Source of the DNA: an uncultured Oscillospiraceae bacterium
Lineage (GTDB): Bacteria; Bacillota; Clostridia; Oscillospirales; Oscillospiraceae
Assembly (NCBI GenBank): GCA_900754515.1
Contig: CAAEDD010000186.1
Span: forward strand, 1 to 16,356
DNA length: 16,356 nt
Direction: 5' to 3'
Shown one piece after another: positions 6,573 to 13,028 of this stretch (the first letter of the stretch is position 1; every line of letters begins with the position of its first letter). The notes beneath the pieces were generated by a model. That model made no database searches. It saw only the letters and a list, made by a program, of their open reading frames with translations, and had not been told where the DNA came from. The position numbers and the translations under genes are program-made.

Positions 6573-6608
6573 AAAACCGTCTTAATCTTATCAATTAAGG
6601 CGGTTTTT
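6572..6608 (+). terminator. tRNA-Arg terminator
   Basis: AAAAACCGTCTTAAT (6572-6586) pairs with ATTAAGGCGGTTTTT (6594-6608) with one U-G pair and a 7-nt loop, followed by more T-rich sequence. It starts on the last base of the tRNA CCA. Confidence 0.85.
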
Positions 6609-6695
6609 ACTTTTTTAAATAAAAGGAGAGGGGACCCGTTTTGCTTTGTAATTTTGTCCTCTTCAGAGCTTTGATGTAAATACAGATTCTGATCA

Positions 6696-6738
6696 AAAAA
6701 CCGCTGCCCCGGAATAATGCTCCGGGGCAGCGGTTTTT
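6696..6738 (-). terminator. secG terminator
   Basis: A perfect 18-bp stem, 6696-6713 with 6721-6738, around a 7-nt loop. It is GC-rich in the core with A/T runs outside, so it can work on both strands. It lies 10 nt beyond the secG stop. Confidence 0.9.
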
Positions 6739-6748
6739 AATTTGATTC

Positions 6749-6985
6749 TCAGACAAAGTGCAGGCTCAGGGTAAGGAGAACGAAAGCCAGGGCGAACCAC
6801 TTGGTGGCTTTTGCAAGCTTTGCATCCCAGGTCTTGGCCTTACCCTTGGACAGGAAGGTCTCTGCGCCGCCGGAAATAGCGCCGGAAAGACCGGCACTCT
6901 TGCCGCTCTGCATGAGCACTATGGCTGTGACGGCAATGCCGGAGAGAACCTGAAGAATGGTGAGAACGATGGTGATTGCAGACAT
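6749..6985 (-). CDS. secG: Preprotein translocase subunit SecG
   Basis: A 78-residue auxiliary subunit of the SecYEG protein-conducting channel. It has the usual SecG layout: TM1 at about 3-24 (ending VLMQSGKSAGLSGAI), a Gly/Ser-rich cytoplasmic loop containing the typical AGLSGAISGGAETF segment, and TM2 at about 59-77. Length is normal for the family. The start is preceded by GAAAGGG. It is a single-gene unit with its own extended -10 promoter and a strong terminator. The often-linked rnr and smpB genes are not beside it here. Confidence 0.95.
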   Translation of the reverse strand: MSAITIVLTILQVLSGIAVTAIVLMQSGKSAGLSGAISGGAETFLSKGKAKTWDAKLAKATKWFALAFVLLTLSLHFV

Positions 6986-7028
6986 TTATTTCAACCCTTT
7001 CAAAGTATACACGCTTAACAGCCAGAAA

Positions 7029-7057
7029 AGTATATCATAGGCACAAATATAATTCAA
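7029..7057 (-). promoter_or_regulatory. secG promoter (extended -10)
   Basis: On the minus strand: TTGAAT (7052-7057), a 17-bp spacer and TATACT (7029-7034) preceded by TG one base upstream (extended -10). A second TATACT-like box occurs nearer the gene (about 7005-7010) but lacks a good -35. Confidence 0.75.
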
Positions 7058-7126
7058 GCTTTTTTTCACTGTAAGCAGGGTATATAAGGCAGTTTTTTTC
7101 CGGGGACGACATATATCTGACAACGA

Positions 7127-7156
7127 TTGACATGATAGCCGTTGAGATGGTACAAT
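7127..7156 (+). promoter_or_regulatory. rmlAB promoter
   Basis: Perfect TTGACA (7127-7132), an 18-bp spacer and TACAAT (7151-7156). The predicted start is near 7163, leaving a leader of about 40 nt before rmlA. Confidence 0.7.
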
Positions 7157-7203
7157 CAGGTGTCAAAACCAATGATACAGATGATACGGAGGTATGCATC
7201 GCA

Positions 7204-8073
7204 ATGAAGGGAATCATACTTGCCGGCGGAAAAGGTACCCGCCTGTATCCCATGACAAGAGTTGTCTCAAAGCAGCTTCTGCCTATTTATGACAAGCCCA
7301 TGGTGTACTACCCTCTGTCGGTTCTGATGCTGGCGGGCATTCGGGAAGTACTCATAATTTCTACTCCGGAAGATCTTCCGAACTACAGGGAGCTGCTTGG
7401 AGACGGAAAGCGTCTGGGCATGCGTTTTGAATATGTGGTGCAGGAGCAGCCCAGGGGGCTGGCCGAGGCCTTTATACTGGGCGAAAGTTTTATAGCCGGA
7501 GATTCCGTCTGTCTTATTCTGGGGGACAATGTTTTCTATGGACAGGCTTTGTCCGACTATTTGAGGAAGGGTGCCGCTCTGGAAAAGGGCGGGATGATCT
7601 TCGGCGTCCAGGTGAAAAACCCCACAGCCTTTGGCGTGGTGGAATTTGACGAGAACAAGCGTGTAGTGTCCATTGAGGAAAAGCCTGCAAACCCAAAGAG
7701 TAACTTTGCTGTGCCTGGTCTCTATTTTTATGATAACAGCGTGGTGGATGTGGCAAAGAATATCCAGCCATCGCCAAGGGGTGAGCTGGAGATAACCACA
7801 GTGAACAATGTCTACCTCCAGCGGGGCGAACTGCTGGTGAGCCCAATGGGCCGGGGCATGGCTTGGCTGGATACCGGCACCCCTGAGGGCATGCTCCAGG
7901 CTTCCCAGTTCGTGGCCACGGTCCAAAGCCGCCAGGGCTTCTATATATCCTGCATTGAAGAGATCGCCTGGCGCCGGGGATGGATAAGCGACGAGCAGCT
8001 TCTTGCCCTGGGTACGGAACTGAAAATGACCGATTACGGCCAGTATCTCATATCTCTTGTGGAAAAGGACTGA
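7204..8073 (+). CDS. rmlA: Glucose-1-phosphate thymidylyltransferase RmlA
   Basis: A 289-residue enzyme making dTDP-glucose from dTTP and glucose-1-phosphate, the first step of dTDP-rhamnose and other deoxysugar routes. It shows the nucleotide-binding loop GGKGTRLYP (8-16), the SKQLLPIYDKPM block (22-33), the metal-binding LGDN with D108, and the RmlA-type EEKP and GELEITTVNN segments. I chose the ATG at 7204 because it gives the family N-terminus MKGIILAGG. GGAGG at 7188-7192 is 11 nt upstream, rather far. The frame is open back to 7132, but that would start inside the promoter. It overlaps or nearly touches rmlB. Confidence 0.96.
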   Translation: MKGIILAGGKGTRLYPMTRVVSKQLLPIYDKPMVYYPLSVLMLAGIREVLIISTPEDLPNYRELLGDGKRLGMRFEYVVQEQPRGLAEAFILGESFIAGDSVCLILGDNVFYGQALSDYLRKGAALEKGGMIFGVQVKNPTAFGVVEFDENKRVVSIEEKPANPKSNFAVPGLYFYDNSVVDVAKNIQPSPRGELEITTVNNVYLQRGELLVSPMGRGMAWLDTGTPEGMLQASQFVATVQSRQGFYISCIEEIAWRRGWISDEQLLALGTELKMTDYGQYLISLVEKD

Positions 8074-8081
8074 TGCATAAA

Positions 8082-9143
8082 ATGAAGAATATTCTTGTTA
8101 CCGGCGGCGCCGGCTTTATAGGCTCAAACTTTATACATTACCTGCTGAAAAACTATGAGGACATCTTTGTTGTAAATCTGGATCTGCTTACCTATGCGGG
8201 AAATCTGGACAACCTGACGGAAGTCAGCAGCGATCCGCGTTACCGCTTTGCCAAGGGGGATATACATGACCGGCAGCTGGTAGAGGAGCTCTTTGACAAA
8301 TATGAGTTTGATACGGTGGTGAACTTTGCTGCAGAGAGCCATGTGGACAGGAGCATCACCAATCCGGACATATTCCTCACCACCAACATCCTGGGCACCC
8401 AGACCTTGCTGGATGTGGCCAAGCGCCACTGGAAACTTGCCCCGGATGACAAGTATTCCTATGAATACAAGGAGGGAGTAAAATACCTGCAGGTCTCCAC
8501 CGACGAGGTCTACGGCGCCCTGGGCCCCACCGGTATGTTTACCGAGACCACGCCTCTGGCACCCAACAGCCCTTATTCCGCTTCCAAAGCCTCTGCCGAC
8601 TTTGTGGTGAGGGCCTACAATAAGACTTACGGTATGCCGGTTAACATAACAAGGTGCTCCAATAACTATGGCCCCTATCAGTTCCCGGAGAAGCTTATAC
8701 CTCTCATGATAAATAACTGCCTCTCCGGCAAGAGCCTTCCGGTTTACGGCGACGGTATGCAGATAAGGGATTGGCTGTATGTGGAAGATCACTGTGCCGC
8801 CATAGCCACGGTGCTGGAGAAAGGCGTTGTGGGTGAGGTTTACAATATCGGCGGCAACAATGAAAAGGCCAATATAGATATCGTCAAACTCATCATCGGC
8901 AGTACCGGCAGGAGCGAGGATCTTATCGTCCATGTAAAGGACAGGCCCGGCCACGACAGGCGCTATGCCATAGACAATACCAAGATCACCACCCAGCTGG
9001 GCTGGGCCCCCAAATACACCTTTGAGACCGGAATGGCCAGCACCATAGACTGGTACCTGCACCATGGCCAGTGGATGGAGAAAATCGTCTCCGGGGAGTA
9101 TATGAATTATTACAGCAAGATGTACGCAAATAACAAAATCTAA
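8082..9143 (+). CDS. rmlB: dTDP-glucose 4,6-dehydratase RmlB
   Basis: A 353-residue extended SDR enzyme converting dTDP-glucose to dTDP-4-keto-6-deoxy-glucose, the branch point to rhamnose, fucosamine-type and other sugars. Visible features are the NAD-binding GGAGFIGSN (8-16), the family segment AAESHVDRS (83-91), STDEVYG with the active T140-D141-E142, YSASK (165-169) and RCSNNYGPYQFPEKLIP (191-207). An alternative ATG at 8073 overlaps the rmlA stop as TGATG and adds three residues; AAGGA (8065-8069) is a poor fit to both. The pair is co-transcribed and ends at a terminator. rmlC and rmlD are not adjacent, so the final sugar depends on genes elsewhere. Confidence 0.96.
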   Translation: MKNILVTGGAGFIGSNFIHYLLKNYEDIFVVNLDLLTYAGNLDNLTEVSSDPRYRFAKGDIHDRQLVEELFDKYEFDTVVNFAAESHVDRSITNPDIFLTTNILGTQTLLDVAKRHWKLAPDDKYSYEYKEGVKYLQVSTDEVYGALGPTGMFTETTPLAPNSPYSASKASADFVVRAYNKTYGMPVNITRCSNNYGPYQFPEKLIPLMINNCLSGKSLPVYGDGMQIRDWLYVEDHCAAIATVLEKGVVGEVYNIGGNNEKANIDIVKLIIGSTGRSEDLIVHVKDRPGHDRRYAIDNTKITTQLGWAPKYTFETGMASTIDWYLHHGQWMEKIVSGEYMNYYSKMYANNKI

Positions 9144-9155
9144 GCCATTATACAG

Positions 9156-9197
9156 AAAAAAGGCAGCCTCCGGAAAGCAGATGGGAGACTGCCTTTT
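9156..9197. terminator. Terminator shared by rmlB and the GNAT gene
   Basis: AAAAGGCAG/CTGCCTTTT and CTCC/GGAG arms are separated by one C-A mismatch. There are A/T runs on both sides, so it can stop plus-strand rmlAB and the convergent minus-strand GNAT transcript. Confidence 0.8.
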
Positions 9198-9208
9198 AGT
9201 TATGTAAA

Positions 9209-9742
9209 TTAATCTTCCAGTGCTCCGGCCATGACCACCCGGTTCAGGTAGGAGGCAAAGGCGCTATACTGAGCGGGGGAGAGGGGGCCGGGGCTGGACA
9301 TCACTACCAGACTGTGGCCGGAACAGTCCCGGTGATAGGCCGGGTGTACGTGCTTATAGTCATTGGAGACAAAACCGGCTCTTTCGTAAAATCCTTGGCG
9401 GCGGCGTGAGACATCATCCACTGGAGGGTCGATTTCAAGAATAAGGGGTTTGCCCTTACGGCTGAGCAGCTCCAGAGCAGAGCTGCCAACACCCTGTCCT
9501 CTCAGCTCCGGCAGGATGCAAAAATGTTCAACATAGATAAAGTCGGCGGATTCCCAACAGAGCATAAGTCCGGAAAATCGTCCGTCGTCCATAATGAGCA
9601 GGAAATTGTACTCACTGTGCGCCAGTATTCTTTTCTGGGAGGCAGCACGGCGCTGCTCGTGGCGCGGGAAGCTGAGGGCGTAAAGCTCTAAGGCCCGGGA
9701 ATAGAGCGGGTGCAGGGGACTGTTTACAGGTTCAAATGTCAT
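9209..9742 (-). CDS. GNAT family N-acetyltransferase
   Basis: A 177-residue acetyl-CoA dependent acyltransferase of unknown substrate. The core is visible as the strand segment FIYVEHFCILPELRGQGVG, with the acetyl-CoA pyrophosphate loop RGQGVG at 81-86, and FYERAGF (118-124) carrying the usual Tyr119. The N-terminal part LYALSFPRHEQR resembles small GNATs that modify amines or protein N-termini. It follows glnS by 56 nt on the same strand with a hairpin between. The upstream signal is only AGGTG about 10 nt away, so translation may be weak. The convergent terminator at 9156-9197 closes it. Confidence 0.88.
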   Translation of the reverse strand: MTFEPVNSPLHPLYSRALELYALSFPRHEQRRAASQKRILAHSEYNFLLIMDDGRFSGLMLCWESADFIYVEHFCILPELRGQGVGSSALELLSRKGKPLILEIDPPVDDVSRRRQGFYERAGFVSNDYKHVHPAYHRDCSGHSLVVMSSPGPLSPAQYSAFASYLNRVVMAGALED

Positions 9743-9767
9743 GGGGGAGACACCTACTTATACAGCA

Positions 9768-9792
9768 GAGCCGTCATCTCAGATGACGGCTC
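9768..9792 (-). terminator. Hairpin between glnS and the GNAT gene (partial terminator)
   Basis: GAGCCGTCATC-TCA-GATGACGGCTC is a perfect 11-bp stem with a 3-nt loop, located 7 nt past the glnS stop. The sequence after it on the minus strand is not a real U-tract, so it may attenuate or stabilise rather than end the transcript. Confidence 0.5.
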
Positions 9793-9798
9793 GGGAAT

Positions 9799-11484
9799 TT
9801 ACTTTTTGAAACTGTCCTTAAGAGCAACGGAGCGGTTAAAGACCAGATGCCCGGGGGCGGCGTCCTTGTTGTCCAGGCAGAAGTAGCCCTGGCGCATGAA
9901 CTGAAAGCCCTGGGAGTTCTTGCCCTTTTCCGGCATGGGTATCTTTGCCAGCCCTGCCTCCACCTTGCAGCCGGTGAGAGTTATAAGGCTGTTGGGGTTG
10001 AGGAAGTCCAGGAAGTTCTTGTCCTGGGCGTCAGGGTCGGGATCGGTGAAGAGATAGTCGTAGAGCCGCACCTGGGCGTCGGCAGCGGTGGCGGCATCCA
10101 CCCAGTGGAGAGTGGCGCCCTTCACCTTGCGGCCGTCTGCGGGATCACCGCCCCGGCTCTCCGGGTCGTACTCACAGAGGATCTCGGTGACATTGCCCTT
10201 TTCGTCTTTGACGCAGCCGGTGCAGGTGACCAGGTAGGCCCCTTTCAGCCGTACCTCATTGCCGGGGTAAAGGCGCTTGTACTTGGGAGCAGGGACCTCC
10301 ATGAAGTCCTCGGCCTCCACCCACAGGTTCCGGGAGAAGCTGATTTCCCTGGTGCCGTCCTCCGGCTTGAGGGGATTGTTCTCCACGGTGAGCATTTCGC
10401 TCTTACCCTCCGGATAGTTGGTGACGGTGAGCTTTACCGGGTGCAGCACGGCCATGACCCGGGGGGCATTGGCGTTAAGGTCATCTCTCAGGCAGCTTTC
10501 CAGCAATGCCCAGTCCACGGTGGAGTCCACCTTGGAAACGCCTATGCGCTCGCAGAAGTCCCGGATGGAGGCGCTGGTATAGCCACGGCGGCGCAGACCG
10601 CAGAGGGTGGGCATACGGGGATCGTCCCAGCCGTCCACACGGCCTTCTTCCACCAGCCGGCGCAGCTTGCGTTTGGACATGACGGTGTAGTTTATACCCA
10701 GCCGGGCAAACTCTATCTGCCGGGGCTTGATGCCGGGGATGGACACATTGGAGACCACCCAGTCATAGAGGGGACGGTGAGCCTCATACTCCAGGGAGCA
10801 GAGGGAGTGGGTGATGCCCTCCAGAGCATCCTGGATGGGGTGGGCGAAATCGTACATGGGGAAGATGCACCACTTGGTGCCCTGGCGATGGTGCTGGATG
10901 TAGCGGATGCGGTATAGAACCGGGTCACGCATATTGAAGTTGCCGCTGGCCAGGTCTATCTTGGCCCGGAGGGTGTATTTGCCTTCCGGAAACTCACCGT
11001 TTCTCATGCGCTGGAAAAGATCCAGACTCTCCTCAATGGGCCTGTCTCTCCAGGGACTGACGGCAGGTTTGGTGGTGTCGCCCCGGTACTCTTTGAACTG
11101 CTCGGGGGTCAGCTCACACACATAGGCAAGACCCTTCTTTATAAGCTCTATGGCATACTCATAGGTCTTTTCAAAATAGTCGGAGCCGTAATAGAATCTA
11201 TCGCCCCAGTCAAAGCCCAGCCAATGGATGTCCTCCTGGATAGCGTCCACGTATTCCGTGTCCTCTTTGGCAGGGTTTGTGTCGTCCATACGCAGATTGC
11301 ATACGCCGCCGAAGCGCTCGGCGGTGCCGAAATCTATGGTCAGCGCCTTGCAGTGTCCTATATGGAGATAGCCGTTGGGTTCAGGGGGAAAACGAGTGTG
11401 TACCTGCATACCGTAACAGCGGTTGCCCTCGGAGAGATCCTCCTGCACAAAGGCGTCAATAAAGTTTCTGGCGGTTTCGTCCAT
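9799..11484 (-). CDS. glnS: Glutamine--tRNA ligase (GlnRS)
   Basis: A 561-residue class I aminoacyl-tRNA synthetase charging tRNA-Gln. HIGH is intact at 41-44 inside FPPEPNGYLHIGHCKA, the KMSKS-equivalent is VMSKR (268-272), and RMDDTNPAKEDTEYVDAI plus YYGSDYFEKTYEYA are typical of GlnRS rather than bacterial GluRS. The C-terminal half holds the two beta-barrel anticodon-binding domains. Length is normal. GGAG lies 9 nt before the ATG (11484). Its promoter (11523-11551) is back to back with that of the trxB-like gene. Its presence implies that Gln-tRNA can be made directly rather than only by the amidotransferase route. Confidence 0.96.
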   Translation of the reverse strand: MDETARNFIDAFVQEDLSEGNRCYGMQVHTRFPPEPNGYLHIGHCKALTIDFGTAERFGGVCNLRMDDTNPAKEDTEYVDAIQEDIHWLGFDWGDRFYYGSDYFEKTYEYAIELIKKGLAYVCELTPEQFKEYRGDTTKPAVSPWRDRPIEESLDLFQRMRNGEFPEGKYTLRAKIDLASGNFNMRDPVLYRIRYIQHHRQGTKWCIFPMYDFAHPIQDALEGITHSLCSLEYEAHRPLYDWVVSNVSIPGIKPRQIEFARLGINYTVMSKRKLRRLVEEGRVDGWDDPRMPTLCGLRRRGYTSASIRDFCERIGVSKVDSTVDWALLESCLRDDLNANAPRVMAVLHPVKLTVTNYPEGKSEMLTVENNPLKPEDGTREISFSRNLWVEAEDFMEVPAPKYKRLYPGNEVRLKGAYLVTCTGCVKDEKGNVTEILCEYDPESRGGDPADGRKVKGATLHWVDAATAADAQVRLYDYLFTDPDPDAQDKNFLDFLNPNSLITLTGCKVEAGLAKIPMPEKGKNSQGFQFMRQGYFCLDNKDAAPGHLVFNRSVALKDSFKK

Positions 11485-11522
11485 CTTTTACATCTCCTAT
11501 GTCTACTAATGAATCATTCCAC

Positions 11523-11551
11523 ATTATAAACGATAGCTCTGGTAATTACAA
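11523..11551 (-). promoter_or_regulatory. glnS promoter
   Basis: On the minus strand: TTGTAA (11546-11551), a 17-bp spacer and perfect TATAAT (11523-11528), about 40 bp upstream of the glnS ATG. Confidence 0.75.
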
Positions 11552-11559
11552 CAAAAATG

Positions 11560-11568
11560 TGCTAGAAT
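11560..11568 (+). promoter_or_regulatory. trxB-trxA promoter (extended -10)
   Basis: TGC followed by TAGAAT (11563-11568) forms an extended -10. The -35 region at the right distance is weak (TGGTAA, 11540-11545) and overlaps the glnS promoter spacer, so the two divergent promoters could interfere. Confidence 0.45.
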
Positions 11569-11599
11569 AATTGTACATGATACTGAAAGGAAAATTACA

Positions 11600-12421
11600 A
11601 TGTCCAACAGCTTTGATGTTATAATAATCGGCGGCGGCATTGCCGGCGTGTCGGCAGCCGTTACCTGCCTTAACCGGGGAAAGAGCGTGGGGGTGGTAAC
11701 AAACCCCGTGGAGACCAGCAGCCTCTATAAGGCCGAGAACGTGACCAACTATCCGGGCATAGCCGCCATGAGCGGAGCGGATATGGCAAAGCAGCTCTTT
11801 AATCAGCTGGAAAACAGCGGAGCTGAGGTGATAAAAGGCCGGGCCCTTTCCGTTATGCCCTTTGGCGGCAGCTTTGGCGTGGCGGTGGGTAATGACTATT
11901 ACCAGGCAGGAGCCGTGATAATTGCCGCCGGTATCACCCGGGAAAAGCTCTATCCCGGCGAGGCGGAGTTCCTTGGCCGGGGCGTCAGCTACTGCGCCAC
12001 CTGTGACGGGATGCTATACCGGGGCAAACGTGTCGCCCTCATAGGCAGCGGCGAGGAGGCGGAGCATGACGCGGAGTTTCTCCGGGGCATATGCTCTGAG
12101 CTGCTGCATTTCTCCGACGGCGGCAGGTACGAGATATTGGGCAAGGACAAGGTGGAGAGCCTCAAGTATAAAGGCGAGGAATACAAGGTGGACGCTGTGT
12201 TTATAATAAAGGATACGGTGTCGGTTACCCGCCTTGTGCCGGGGCTTAGATACGAAAAGGGCGGCATAGTTACCAGTAAGGGAATGGAGACGGATGTGCC
12301 CGGCGTTTTTGCCGCCGGGGACTGCACCGGCAAACCCTATCAGCTGGCAAAAGCCGCAGGAGAGGGGAACATTGCCGCTCTCTCCGCCTGCGAATATATA
12401 GATAAGAATAAGGAGAATTGA
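11600..12421 (+). CDS. Thioredoxin reductase-like flavoprotein with reduced pyridine-nucleotide domain
   Basis: A 273-residue homologue of low-molecular-weight thioredoxin reductase, which passes electrons to thioredoxin; trxA follows 1 nt later. FAD sites are intact: GGGIAG (11-16) and GVFAAGDC (235-242). The redox motif CATC is at 132-135. The NADPH domain is unusual. It has GSGEEA (149-154) in place of the common GGGxSA, no HRRxxxR 2'-phosphate motif, and is some 35-40 residues shorter than typical enzymes of about 310 residues. Clostridial ferredoxin-dependent thioredoxin reductases (FFTR type) are described as lacking these nucleotide motifs, so that is my preferred reading, by inference. 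A defective enzyme is less likely because everything else is intact. AAAGGAAAA precedes the ATG. Confidence 0.88.
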   Translation: MSNSFDVIIIGGGIAGVSAAVTCLNRGKSVGVVTNPVETSSLYKAENVTNYPGIAAMSGADMAKQLFNQLENSGAEVIKGRALSVMPFGGSFGVAVGNDYYQAGAVIIAAGITREKLYPGEAEFLGRGVSYCATCDGMLYRGKRVALIGSGEEAEHDAEFLRGICSELLHFSDGGRYEILGKDKVESLKYKGEEYKVDAVFIIKDTVSVTRLVPGLRYEKGGIVTSKGMETDVPGVFAAGDCTGKPYQLAKAAGEGNIAALSACEYIDKNKEN

Positions 12422-12422
12422 T

Positions 12423-12728
12423 ATGGCAATAGTGCATTTGACGGAAGAAAACTTTGATGCCGTCACCGGCGAGGGCAAGAGCCTGGTGGACTTTTGGGCC
12501 ACATGGTGCGGCCCCTGCCGTATGCAGGCCCCAATCCTGGAGCAGCTGGATGGAGAGCTGGGCGGCAGTGTTAAGGTCTGCAAAGTTGATATAGATGAGC
12601 AGCCGGAGCTGGCCCGCCGCTTCGGCGTGATGAGCATACCAACCTTGGTTGCCATAAAGGATGGGGAAGTAAGCAATATGCGAGTAGGTGTACAGAGCCT
12701 GGAGAATCTCATGCAGATGGTGAAATGA
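12423..12728 (+). CDS. trxA: Thioredoxin
   Basis: A 101-residue cytosolic disulfide reductant. It has the classical active site WCGPC (28-32), the cis-proline segment SIPT (71-74) and full thioredoxin-fold length. One small difference is CRMQAP after the active site, where CKMIAP is common. It starts 1 nt after the stop of the reductase gene with AGGAG (12411-12415) at 7 nt, so the two form a partner pair in one transcript. No terminator separates it from the valS promoter, which begins 6 nt after the stop, so some read-through into the T-box leader is possible. Confidence 0.96.
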   Translation: MAIVHLTEENFDAVTGEGKSLVDFWATWCGPCRMQAPILEQLDGELGGSVKVCKVDIDEQPELARRFGVMSIPTLVAIKDGEVSNMRVGVQSLENLMQMVK

Positions 12729-12734
12729 TTGCTA

Positions 12735-12763
12735 TTGACAAAATCTGCTGTTTGCAGTAAAAT
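12735..12763 (+). promoter_or_regulatory. valS promoter
   Basis: Perfect TTGACA (12735-12740), a 17-bp spacer and TAAAAT (12758-12763), directly after the trxA stop. The predicted start near 12770 fits the beginning of the T-box leader. Confidence 0.85.
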
Positions 12764-12769
12764 CCAGTC

Positions 12770-13006
12770 AAATTGCTGTGACAGGCAGGAGTACGCAGTT
12801 TTGCGGATCTCAGAGAGGGAGCGGCTGGTGAAAGCTCCTGTGATGCACTGCGGAAGGTCGGCCTTGAGCACCGGGAATGAAGGCTTTTTAGCTGTGTAGT
12901 TCAGGCGGGCGGCTCCCGTTACAGGGCCCATGAGTGCCGCAATATGCGGAATTCAGGTGGTACCGCGGTAAATTATCGCCCTGAAGCTATTGCTTCAGGG
13001 CGTTTT
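12770..13006 (+). promoter_or_regulatory. T-box leader, tRNA-Val specific
   Basis: A tRNA-sensing leader controlling valS. Stem I shows the AGTA loop-E element (CAGGAGTAC), GCAGT/ACTGC arms and a GGTGAAAGC distal part. The specifier is most likely GTC (Val) at 12857-12859 in GGAAGGTCGGCC. The T-box core AGGTGGTACCGCGG is at 12955-12968; its TGGTA segment binds the uncharged tRNA acceptor end. The terminator follows at 12977-13006. Uncharged tRNA-Val should favour the antiterminator and allow valS expression. Confidence 0.95.
12977..13006 (+). terminator. T-box regulated terminator
   Basis: CGCCCTGAAGC (12977-12987), TATT loop, GCTTCAGGGCG (12992-13002), then TTTT. It is mutually exclusive with the T-box antiterminator just upstream. 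Confidence 0.92.
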
Positions 13007-13028
13007 CATTTTTCAGGAGGATGTTTTT

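Noticed and set aside
6626..6680. Micro-ORF of about 12 codons after AAGGAG-like sequence near 6626
   Set aside because: It begins with TTG, has overlong spacing from the purine-rich stretch and no sign of conservation. The stretch 6609-6695 otherwise shows nothing.
8124..9065. Minus-strand frame of 313 codons antisense to rmlB
   Set aside because: A shadow frame; rmlB motifs and operon position are clear.
9847..10917. Plus-strand frame of 356 codons antisense to glnS
   Set aside because: A shadow of glnS with Gly/Val/His-rich translation and no recognisable motif.
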